In this document: positions 12,001-22,000 of the stretch, piece by piece
Numbering within the stretch: position 1 is the stretch's first letter
Layout of the letters: each line of letters begins with the position of its first letter
From: Eunapius fragilis
Taxonomy: Eukaryota > Porifera > Demospongiae > Spongillida > Spongillidae
DNA length: 64,000 nucleotides
Direction: 5' to 3'
Assembly: GCA_963681505.1 (NCBI GenBank)
Contig: OY811977.1
Span: 9,925,007 to 9,989,006, forward strand
Program-made: the position numbers and the translations under genes
The notes under the pieces: generated by a model
The model's database searches: none
What the model was told of the DNA's origin: nothing
What the model saw: the letters and a program-made list of their open reading frames with translations, nothing else

Positions 12001-12052
12001 GGAGTCATACATTGAAATACTTGACTCCTGCGGGAGTCATACATTGAAATAC

Positions 12053-12373
12053 CAATTGCTCCCAATCGCTCCCGCTGGAGCAATTCGGAGAAATTGGTTA
12101 GGAACAATTGCTCCCGCGGGAGCAACTCGGAGCAATTCGGATAGACCAATTGCTCCCAATTGCTCCCGCGGGAGCAATTCGGAGCAATTTGTTTGGACCA
12201 TTTGCTCCCAATTGCTCCCGCTTTCGCAATTCGTAGCAAATTGTTTAGACCAATTGCTCCCAATTGCTCCCATGGGAGCAAATTGGGAGCAATTGGTCTA
12301 AACGAATTGCTCCGAATCGCTCCCACGGGACAAATTGGGAGCAATTGGTCTAAACGAATTGCTCCGAATCGCC
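12053..12373. repeat. Small family B block with internal inversion
   Basis: About seven units of the CAATTGCTCCCGCGGGAGC repeat abut family A directly. Up to about 12272 the spacer reads forward (TTGTTTGGACC or TTGTTTAGACC). After the centre at 12272/12273 (CCATGG) it reads GGTCTAAACGAATTGC, the reverse complement. The inverted arms extend about 30 bp each side. This block is more diverged than the main array at 29233-64000. Confidence 0.9.
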
Positions 12374-12432
12374 GAGTTGCGATATGTATGCATGGAACGA
12401 ACGAGTAACTTGCTTTCTTACTCAAAATAATG
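12374..12432 (+). repeat. 59-bp shard of the family C (185-bp) satellite
   Basis: GAGTTGCGATATGTATGCAT and the following bases to AAAATAATG match one family C monomer with about three mismatches. The shard lies between the small family B block and the family D minisatellite, 3.6 kb from the nearest full family C array. No target duplication is visible. Confidence 0.9.
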
Positions 12433-13683
12433 ACTTCAACACCCCCTGTACACACCCGTAGGTATTCACACACCCCCTTCAACACCCCCCAGCGCACACA
12501 CATAGCTATGCACACATCCCCCTCAACACCCCCAGTGCACACACATACCTATGTACACATCCCCCTCAACACCCTCAGTGCTCACCCATAGGTATGTACA
12601 CAACCCCCTCAGTGCACACCCATAGGTATGTACACATCCCCCTCAACACCCCTAGCGCACACCCGTACGTATTCACACACCCCCTCAACACCCCCAAGCG
12701 CACACACATGGCCATGCACACATCCCCCTCAACACCCCCAGTGCACACACATAGCTATGTACACATCCCCCTCAACACCCTCAGTGCACACCCATAGGTA
12801 TGTACACAACCCCCTCAGTGCACACCCATAGGTATGTACACACCCCCCTCAACACCCCCAGTGCACACTCATAGGTATGCACACATCCCCCTCAACACAC
12901 CCAGTGGACACCCATAGGTATGCACACATCCCCCTCAACACCCCCAGTGCACACCCGTAGGTATGTACACATCCCCTTCAACACCCTCAGTGCACACACA
13001 TAGCTATGCACACATCCCCCTCAACACCCCCAGTGCACACCCACAGGTATGTACACAACCCCCTCAACACCCCAAGTGCACACACATAGCTATGTACACA
13101 TCCCCCTCAACACCCCCAGTGCACACCCGTAGGTATGTACACATCCCCCTCAACACCCCCAGCGCACACCCGTAGATATGTACACATCCCCCTCAACACC
13201 CCCAGCGCACACACATAGCTATGCACACATCCCCCTCAACACCCCCAGTGCACACACATAGCTATGTACACATCCCCCTCAACACCCCAGGTGCACACCC
13301 GTAGGTATGTACACATCCCCCTCAACACCCCCAGCGCACACCCGTAGGTATTCACACATCCCCCTCAACACCCCCCAGCGCACACACATAGCTATGCACA
13401 CATCCCCCTCAACACCCCCAATGCACACCCATAGGTATGTACACAACCCCCTCAAGACCCCCAGTGCACACACATAGCTATGTACACATCCCCCTCAACA
13501 CCCCCAGCGCACGCACATAGGTATGTACACATCCCCCTCAACACCCCCAGCGCACACCCGTAGGTATTCACACATCCCCCTCAACACCCCCCAGGGCACA
13601 CACATAGCTATGTACACATCCCCCTCAACACCCCCCAGTGCACACCCATAGGTATGTACACAACCCCCTCAAGACCACCAGTG
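12433..13683. repeat. Family D C-rich 43-bp minisatellite, left part
   Basis: About 29 units carry CATCCCCCTCAACACCCCCA followed by GTGCACACCCATAGGTATGTACA, alternating with ACACATAGCTATG versions. One strand is nearly free of G apart from GTGCA and GGTATG. Histidine- and proline-rich open frames appear in every frame and are composition artefacts. The array is split by the element at 13684-14367. Confidence 0.95.
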
Positions 13684-13809
13684 CAGGGACAATTATAACT
13701 TTTTTGGGATGGCCAGACAAATGCCAAGGGGTAGATGTGTTTGCCCAGACATGTTTCAAAAATGGCCGGTCATTTTTTTTTAGTACGTAGACACAAAACA
13801 TTAAATTAA

Positions 13810-14002
13810 GGGGGCGTCTCTAAACTATTTTGGAAAAGTTAACGTTTTATTATAACCCCCCCCTCCCCCCCCTCATAATGTCATTGGTTTTGGGAGGCCG
13901 GCCGCCATTTTTTTGGTCAGAAACGTCACGAGCCTGAACCCCCCCCCCCCCCCCCCAACGTCAAATGATTTTAACTTTACCGAATAGTTTGGAGACGCCC
14001 CC
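13810..14002. mobile_element. PIF/Harbinger-type MITE nested in the hAT-like element
   Basis: The 193-bp element begins GGGGGCGTCTCTAAACTATT and ends with the inverted form AATAGTTTGGAGACGCCCCC. The imperfect terminal inverted repeats are about 33 bp. It is flanked by TAA at 13807-13809 and 14003-14005, matching the three-base TWA target of PIF/Harbinger elements. Internal C-runs (13856-13872 and 18 C at 13939-13956) and GGCCGGCCGCC fill the middle. There is no coding sequence. Confidence 0.8.
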
Positions 14003-14259
14003 TAATAGTACCAGTAATCCAGGTCATCTGGAAAGTTTCGCAATGATACAATGCTGTCCTTGTGGTGCTTGCGCGCATCACGTAGAAAAACAGTTACGTG
14101 GACATTATCGCGTTCCAGTTCACAGCGAAGCCAGACGAGTTTGGTGATCGCGATCATTATCTTGTTGCCATCTATTGAAGGTTGCTTTCGGTACTTGTCG
14201 CTTAGGTGTTTTTTTACAGGTAGGACCAGGGCTATCACTGCTTCCAGTATCAAAATCAC
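14002..14259 (-). pseudogene. Open frame of 85 codons inside the hAT-like element, uncertain
   Basis: The minus strand is open from ATG at 14257-14259 to a TAG ending at the MITE border. The sequence has protein-like passages such as LVWLRCELERDNVHVTVFLR and then DDLDYWYY. It could be a captured or decayed coding fragment, because non-autonomous elements often carry such filler. No transposase motif is seen, and an open frame of this size can occur by chance. Confidence 0.15.
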
Positions 14260-14367
14260 TTACGCGTTTTTGTCCGGCCATTTTGTCCGGATGGTTAATT
14301 GACCGCCGGACAATAGACTAAATTAGCCGGACAAATGTCCGGTGTCCGGCCGTTATAATTGTTCCTG

Positions 14368-15300
14368 CCAGTGCACACACATAGCTATGTACACATCCCC
14401 CTCAACACCCCCAGTGCACACCCATAGGTATGTACACAACCCCCTCAGTGCACACCCATAGCTATGCACACATCCCCCTCAACACCCCAAGTGCACACCC
14501 ATAGGTATGCACACATCCTCCACAACACCACCAGTGCACACCCATAGGTATGTACACAACCCCTCAACACCCCAGCGCACACATCCCCTCAACACCCCCA
14601 GCGCACTCACCCATCTCAACACCTAACCTAACACACACATCCCCCTCAACACCCTGCACACACATCCCCTCAACACCCAGCACACACATCCCCTCAACAC
14701 CCAGCGCACACATCCCCTTAAACACCCAGCGCACACATTCCCTTCAACACCCAGCACACACATCCCCTTCAACACCCAGCACACACATCCCCCTCAACAT
14801 CCCCAGCACACACATCCCCTTCGACACCCAGCACACACATCCCCCTCACCACCCCAGCGCACATCCCCTTCAACACCCAGCACACACATCCCCTTCAACA
14901 CCCAGCACACACATCCCCCTCAACATCCCCAGCACACACATCCCCCTCAACATCCCCAGCACACACATCCCCTTCAACACCCAGCACACACATCCCCCTC
15001 ACCACCCCAGCGCACATCCCCTTCAACACCCAGCACACACATCCCCCTCAACACCCCAGCACACACATCCCCATCAACACGCAAGTCCACACATCCCCCT
15101 CAACACCCCAGCACACACATCCCCCTCAACACCCCAGCACACACATCCCCCTCAACACCCCCAGCACACACATATCCCTCAACACCCCCAGTGTACACAT
15201 CCCCTCAACACCCCAGCACACACCCATAGGTATGCACACATCCCCCTCAAAACTCTAGTGCACACCCATAGCAATGCACACATACATCTCAACACCCCTA
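14368..15300. repeat. Family D minisatellite, right part, collapsing to a ~25-bp unit
   Basis: The 43-bp unit resumes at the transposon's right target duplication. From about 14570 it gives way to a shorter unit of about 22-27 bp, ACACACATCCCCTTCAACAC plus CCAGC, which has lost the TAGGTATGTAC segment. The 43-bp form returns for two copies near 15220-15290 before the array ends. The long proline/threonine/histidine frame at 14550-15398 is a by-product of this composition. Confidence 0.92.
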
Positions 15301-15413
15301 TCCATAGCAATAAACTAGACACTCTAATGTATAGAATTACCCTTCAACGGCACGTAATGGTGTTTTGGTGTACTTACCACCCCAAAGTACTTGCTTAAAA
15401 ACTACTTGCTTAC

Positions 15414-15556
15414 CACTGATAATTTGAATTACAAGTTTCCACCTGCCAGTCACAGCGTGCGTCTCATTAGCTTCGTCGATGCGCTTGACAACTTCCATAC
15501 GCCGCAACCCTATTGGCATCGAAGCACATATACGCAAGACAAAGTAAAACCGTACA
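15414..15556 (-). CDS. Candidate exon B of an unrecognised minus-strand gene
   Basis: Read on the minus strand, the exon follows an acceptor TCTTGTAG and ends at a strong GTAAGC donor (plus-strand 15408-15413). Its 47 codons include VRFYFVLRICASMPIGLRRM and RIDEANETHAVTGRWKLVIQ. The first base completes the split codon left by exon A, so the two exons splice in frame across a 165-nt interval. A second GTAAGT donor lies downstream. No family is recognised. The next exon would have to lie within or beyond family D, so the gene is probably truncated. Confidence 0.35.
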
Positions 15557-15721
15557 CTACAAGAGTACAGAGCAAGCTGTTGTGGCGGTAGCATCTTCGA
15601 CGGCATTAAATAGAATTATCAATTTTCTATGCTCAGATGTCTATGACAACGCACCCTTTACCGATATTGTCGAGCGAACAAAAAGGTTCTCACATACTTA
15701 GTATGCCTCTGATATACTTAC

Positions 15722-15867
15722 TTTTCATTAGTGTGACAACTGTTCCACCCTGCTCGCGTCAAAACGTCCTTGTAAGCCAGTCCGTCTCTGTCGAATATTA
15801 TGATACCTGCTCTTTGTATGTTTCCTACATCGGATCTCCAATCAGAAGGCACTAGCGAATAGCTAGT
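15722..15867 (-). CDS. Candidate exon A of the same minus-strand gene
   Basis: On the minus strand the exon follows GGGTAG and ends AATGAAAA before a GTAAGTAT donor (plus-strand 15714-15721). It gives an open frame including SDWRSDVGNIQRAGIIIFDR and GLAYKDVLTRAGWNSCHTNE. It ends in phase 2, and exon B supplies the missing base. The balance of charged and hydrophobic residues is more protein-like than any repeat-derived frame in this window. The start of the gene is not seen; upstream (15868-16026) I find no clear exon before family C begins. Confidence 0.38.
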
Positions 15868-16027
15868 CTACCCATCAGCCCGATTTCAAAAAGTAGCCAA
15901 TAGAAAAGTCGTATCGTTAAAAAGTTATCGCGCGTGAGTCAAACGATATCGAATTAGACATTATCCATAAAAATTAATTCCGCGGTTAGTGGTTACGTTA
16001 CGTTACGAATAATTTAGCGTACAATCG

Positions 16028-19000
16028 GTTAACAAACTAGTGGAGTTGCGATCCTACTTCATGGAACGAACGAGTAACCTGTTTTCTTTTACAAAATAAT
16101 GCCTCCTCTATAATCAGCTCATTGGTTTGGCTGTACCATTCAAATAGATTAGTGGTTCCCTCCCATACATTTCTATGGGAGAAAATTGGCTATGTTTCAA
16201 CCACGGTGTTAATTTAACAAACTAGAGGAGTTGCGATATGTATTCATGGAACGAACGAGTAACCTGTTTTCTTTCTCTAAATAATGCCTCCTATATATTC
16301 AGCTCATTGGTTTGGCTGTACGATGCTAATAGATTAGTGGTTCCCTCCCATACATTTCTATGGGAGAAAATTGGCTATGTTCCAGCCAAGGTGTTAATTT
16401 TTCAAACTGGTGGAATTGCGATATGTATTCATGGAACGAACGAGTAACCTGTTTTCTTACTGAAAATAATGCCTACTATTTATTCAGCATATTGGTTTGG
16501 CTGTACGATGCAAATAGGTTAGTGGTTCCCTCCCATACATTACTATGGGATAAAATTGGCTATGTTCCAACCAAGGTGTTAATTTAACAAACTAGTGGAG
16601 TTGCGATCCTACTCCATGGAACGAACGAGTAACCTGTTTGCTTTCTCTTAACAATGCCTCCTTTATATTCAGCTCATTGGTTTGGCTGTACGATGCTAAT
16701 AGATTAGTGGTTCCCTCCCATACATTTCTATGGGAGAAAATTGGCTATGTTCCAGCCAAGGTGTTAATTTAACAAACTAGTGGAGTTGCGATATGTATTC
16801 ATGGAACGAACGAGTAACCTGTTTTCTTTCTCTAAATAATGCCTCCTATATATTCAGCTCATTGGTTTGGCTGTACGATGCTAATAGATTAGTGGTTCCC
16901 TCCCATACATTTCTATGGGATTAAATTGGCTATGTTTCAACCACGGTGTAAATTTAACAAACTAGAGGAGTTGCGATATGTATTCATGGAACGAACGAGT
17001 AACCTGTTTTCTTTCTCTAAATAATGCCTCCTGTATATTCAGCTCATTGGTTTGGCTGTACGATGCTAATAGATTAGTGGTTCCCTCCCATACATTTCTA
17101 TGGGAGAAAATTGGCTATGTTCCAGCCAAGGTGTTAATTTTTCAAACTGGTGGAATTGCGATATGATTCATGGAACGAACGAGTAACTTGTTTTCTTTCT
17201 CTCAATAATGCCTACTATTTATTCAGCATATTGGTCTGGCTGTACGATGCAAATAGATTAGTGGTTCCCTCCCATACATTTCTATGTGAGAAATTGGCTA
17301 TGTTCCAACCAAGGTGTTAATGAAACAAACTAGTGGAGTTGCGATATGCATTCATGGAACGAACGAGTAACCTATTTTCTTTCTCTAAATAATGCCTCCT
17401 ATATATTCAGCTCATTGGTTTGGCTGTACGATGCTATTAGATTAGTGGTTCCCTCCCATACATTTCTATGGGAGAAAATTGGCTATGTTCCAGCCAAGGT
17501 GTTAATTTTTCAAACTGGTGGAATTGCGATATGTATTCATGGAACGAACGAGTAACCTGTTTTGTTTCTCTAAATAATGCCTACTATTTATTCAGCATAT
17601 TGGTTTGGCTGTACGATGCAAATAGATTAGTGGTTCCCTCCCATACATTTGTATGGGAGAAAAGTAGCTATGTTCCAACCATGGTGTTAATTTAACAAAC
17701 TAGTGGAGTTGCAATCCTACTTAATGGAACGAATGAGTAACCTGTTATATTTTACAAAATAATGCCTCCTATATAATCAGCTCATTGGTTTGGCTGTACC
17801 ATTCAAATAGATTATTGGTTCCCACCCATGCATTTCTATGGGAGAAAATTGGCTATGTTCCAACCACGGTGTTAATTTAACAAACTAGTGGAGTTGCGAT
17901 ATGTATTCATGGAACGAGCGAGTAACCTGTTTTCTTTCTCTAAATAATGCCTCCTATATATTCAGATTATTGGTTTGGCGGTACCATGCAAATAGATTAG
18001 TGGTTCCCTCCCATAAATTTCTATGGGAGAAAATTGGCAATCTTCCCACCAAGGTGTTAATTTAACAAACTAGTGGAGTTGCGATATGTATTCATGGAAC
18101 GAACGAGTAACCTGTTTTCTTTCTCTAAATAATGCCTCCTGTATATTCAGCATATTGATTTGGCTGTACGATGCAAATAGATTAGTGGTTCCTACCCATA
18201 CATTTCTATGGGAGAAAATTGGCTATGTTACAACCAAGGTGTTAATTTAACAAACTAGTGGAATTGCGATATGTATTCATGGAACGAACGAGTATCCTGT
18301 TTTCTTTCTCTAAATAATGCCTCCTATATATTCAGCTCATTGGTTTGGCTGTACGATGCTAATAGATTAGTGGTTCCCTCCCATACATTTCTATGGGATT
18401 AAATTGGCAATGTTTCAACCACGGTGTTAATTGAACAAACTAGAGGAGTTGCGATATGTATTCATGGAACGAACGAGTAACCTGTTTTCTTTCTCTAAAT
18501 AATGCCTCCTGTATATTCAGCTCATTGGTTTGGCTGTACGATGCTAATAGATTAGTGGTTCCCTCCCATACATTTCTATGGGAGAAAATTGGCTATGTTC
18601 CAGCCAAGGTGTTAATTTTTCAAACTGGTGGAATTGCGATATGTATTCATGGAACGAACGAGTTACTTGTTTTCTTTCTCTAAATAATGCCAACTATTTA
18701 TTCAGCATATTGGTTTGGCTGTACGATGCAAATAGATTAGTGGTTCCCTCCCATACATTTCTATGGGAGAAATTGGCTATGTTCCAACCAAGGTGTTAAT
18801 TTAACAAACTAGTGGAGTTGCGATATGTATTCATGGAACGAACGAGTAACCCGTTTTCTTTCTCTAAATAATGCCTCCTGTATATTCAGCATATTGATTT
18901 GGCTGTACGATGCAAATAGATTAGTGGTTCCCTCCCATACATTACTATGGGAGAAAATTGGATATGTTCCAACCAAGGTGTTAATGAAACAAACTAGTGG

Positions 19001-22000
19001 AGTTGCGATCCTACTTCATGGAACGAACGAGTAACCTGTTTTTCTTACTCAAAATAATGCCTCCAATATATTCAGCTCACTGGTTTGGCTGTACGATGCA
19101 AATAGATTAGTGGTTCCCTCCCATACATTTCAAAGGGAGAAAATTGGCTATGTTCCAACCAATGTGTTTATTTAACAAACTAGTGGAGTTGCGATCCTAC
19201 TTCATGGAACAAACGAGTAACCTGTTTTCTTACTCATAATTATGCCTCCTATGTATTCAGCTCATTTGTTTGGCCGTACGATGCAAATAGATTAGCGGTT
19301 CCCTCCCATACATTTCTATGGGAGAAAGTTGGCTTTGTTCAAACCAAAGTGTTAATTTAAAAAACTAGTGGAGTTGCAATATGTATTCATGGAACAAACG
19401 AGTAACCTGTTTTCTTTCTCTAAATAATGCCTCCTATATATTCAGCTCATTGGTTTGGCTGTACGATGCAAATAGATTAGTGGTTCCCTCCCGTACATTT
19501 CTATGGGAGAAAATTGGCTATGTTCCAACCGAGGTGTTAATTAAACAAACTAATGGAGTTGTGATATATATTCATGGAACGAACGAGTAACCTGTTTTCT
19601 TACTCACAATCATGCCTCCTATGTATTCAGCTCATTTGTTTGGCCGTACGATGCAAATAGATTAGCGGTTCCCTCCCATACATTTCTATGGGAGAAAGTT
19701 GGCTTTGTTCAAACCAAAGTGTTAATTTAAAAAACTAGTGGAGTTGCAATATGTATTCATGGAACGAATGAGTAACCTGTTCTCTTTCTCTAAATAATGC
19801 CTCCTATATATTCAGATGATTGGTTTGGCTGTACGATGCAAATAGATTAGTGGTTCCCTCCCATACATTTCTATGTGAGAAAATTGGCTATCTTCCCACC
19901 AAGGTGTTAATTTAACAAACTAGTGGAGTTGCGATCCTACTTCATGGAACGAACGAGTAACCTGTTTTCTTTCTCAAAATAATGCCTGCTCTATAATTAG
20001 CTCATTGGTTTGGCTGTACCATTCAAATAGATTAGTGGTTCCCTCCCACACATTTTTATGGGAGATAATTGGCTATGTTACAACCAAGGTGTTAATTTAA
20101 CAAACTAGTGGAGTTGCGATATGTATTCATGGAACGAACGAGTAACCTGTTTTCTTACTCAAAATAATGCCTCCTGTACATTCAGCTCATTGGTTTGGTT
20201 GTATGATGCAAATAGATTAGTGGTTCCCTCCCATACATTTCTATGGGAGAAAATTGGCTATGTTTCAACCGAGGTGTTAATTTAACAAACTAGTGGAGTT
20301 GCGATATGTATTCATGGAACGAACGAGAAACCTGTTTTCTTACTCAGAATAATGCCTCCTATATATTCAGCTCATTGGTTTGGCTGTACGATGCAAATAG
20401 AATAGTGCTTCCCTCCCATACATCACTATGGGAGAAAATTGGCTATGTTCCAACCAAGGATTTAATGAAACAAATAAGTGGAGTTGCGATCCTACTTCAT
20501 GGAACGAACGAGTAACCTGTTTTCTTACTCAATGTAATGCCTCCTATATATTCAGCTCATTGGTTTGGCTGTACGATGCAAATAGATTAGTGGTTCACTC
20601 CCATACATTTCTATGGGAGAAATTTGGCTATGTTCCAACCAATGTATTTATTTAACATACTAGAGGAGTTGCGATCCTACTTCATGGAACAAACGAGTAA
20701 CCTGTTTTCTTTCTCAAAATAATGCCTCCCCTATAATCAGCTCATTGGTTGGCTGTACCATTCAAATAGATTAGTGGTTCCCTCCCATACATTTCTATGG
20801 GAGAAATTGGCTATGTTCCAACCAAGGTGTTAATTTAACAAACTAGTGGAGTTGCGATATGTATTCAGGGAACGAACGAGTAACCTGTTTTCTTTCTCTA
20901 TATAATGCCTCTTATATATTGAGATTATTGGTTTGGCTGTACGATGCAAATAGATTAGTGGTTCCCTCCCATACATTTCTAAGGGAGAAAATTGGCTATC
21001 TTCCTTCCAAGGTGTTAATTTAACAAACTAGTGGAGTTGCGATCCTACTTCATGGAACGAACAAGTAACCTGTTTTCTTTCTCAAAATAATGCCTGCTCT
21101 ATAATCAGCTCAAAGGTTTGGCTGTACCATTCAAATAGATTAGTGGTTCCCTCCCATACATTTCTATGGGAGAAAATTGGCTATGTTCCAACCAAGGTGT
21201 TTATTTAACAAACTAATGGAGTTGCGATATGTTTTCATGGAACGAACGAGTAACCTGTTTTCTTACTCAGAATAATGCCTCCTATGTATTCAGCTCATTG
21301 GTTTGGCTTAACGATGCAAATAGATTAGTGGTTCCCTCCCATACATTTCTATGGGAGAAAATTGGCTATGTTCCAACCGAGGTGTTAATTAAACAAACTG
21401 GTGGAGTTGCGATATGTATTCATGGAACGAGCGAGTAACCTGTTTTCTTTCTCTAAAGAATGCCTCCTATATATTCAGCTCATTGGTTTGGCTGTACGAT
21501 GCATATACATTAGTGGTTCCCTCCCATACATTTCTATGGGAGAAAATTGGCTATTTTCCTACCAAGGTGTTAATTTAACAAACTGGTGGAGTTGCGATCC
21601 TACTTCATCGAACGAACAAGTAACCTGTTTTCTTTCTCAAAATAATGACTCCTCTATAATCAGCTCTTTGGTTTGGCTGTACCATTCAAATAGATTAGTG
21701 GTTCCCTCCAATACATTTCTATTGGAGAAAATTGGCTATGTTCCAACCAAGGTGTTTATTTAACAAACTAGTGGAGTTGCGATATGTTTCAATGGAACGA
21801 ACGAGTAACCTGTTTTCTTACTCAAAATAATGCCTCATATATATTCAGCTCATTGGTTTGGCTGTACGATGCAAATAGATTAGTGGTTCCCTCCCACACA
21901 TTTCTATGGGAGAAAATTGGCTATGTTCCAACCAAGGTGTTAATTTAACAAACTAGTGGAGTTGCGATATGTATTCAGGGAACGAACGAGTAACCTGTTT

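Larger units (their letters stand above)
4742..12051. repeat. Family A satellite: ~34-bp units on a GACTCCTGCAGGAGTC palindrome
   Basis: Roughly 200 units are present. Each has the 16-bp perfect palindrome GACTCCTGCAGGAGTC (a PstI site at its centre) followed by a 14-18 bp linker such as ATACATACTGACATACTT, with variants ATTGAAATACTT, GCATGGAGATACTT and GCAAATATATAGTT. Orientation is constant here: TT before the core and AT after it. Many cores carry single substitutions such as GACTCCTGTAGTAGTC. Short open frames on both strands (repeats of MTPAGVKY or DSCRSQV) arise because three 34-bp units make 34 codons. They are not genes. Confidence 0.97.
13684..14367. mobile_element. Non-autonomous hAT-like DNA transposon inserted in family D
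   Basis: The terminal inverted repeats are CAGGGACAATTATAAC (13684-13699) and GTTATAATTGTTCCTG (14352-14367), matching at 15 of 16 positions. The flanks carry CCAGTG on both sides (13678-13683 and 14368-14373), a probable 6-bp target-site duplication that also restores the minisatellite register. CAGGG termini and repeated subterminal motifs (CCGGACAAATGTCCGG at 14327-14342, GGCCAGACAAATGCC near 13711) are typical of hAT elements. Those elements usually make 8-bp duplications, so the superfamily is provisional. No transposase domain is visible, and the internal 193 bp is another element. Confidence 0.8.

Noticed and set aside
4742..12051. CRISPR array (regular palindromic ~16-bp repeats with short spacers)
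   Set aside because: The intervening sequences are a few recurring linkers, not unique spacers. The period is about 34 bp, no cas-like gene is near, and the setting is eukaryotic satellite DNA.
4742..12051. AP-1/bZIP binding-site array (TGACTC half-sites)
   Set aside because: The AP-1 consensus is TGASTCA, whereas the core reads TGACTCC, so the seventh base is wrong in nearly every unit. A different palindrome-binding factor remains possible.
4803..12542. Small proteins with repeated MTPAGVKY / MYDSCRSQV motifs
   Set aside because: These are the three frames of the 34-bp palindromic unit read in turn. They occur on both strands and end wherever a linker variant brings a stop.
12037..12542. 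A 245-codon minus-strand frame at 11805-12542 crossing families A, B, C shard and D
   Set aside because: It joins four unrelated repeats and owes its length to the stop-poor composition of each.
14550..15398. Proline/threonine/histidine-rich secreted or mucin-like protein of 282 codons
   Set aside because: It is a direct translation of the C-rich minisatellite with no signal peptide, and comparable frames exist in the other registers.
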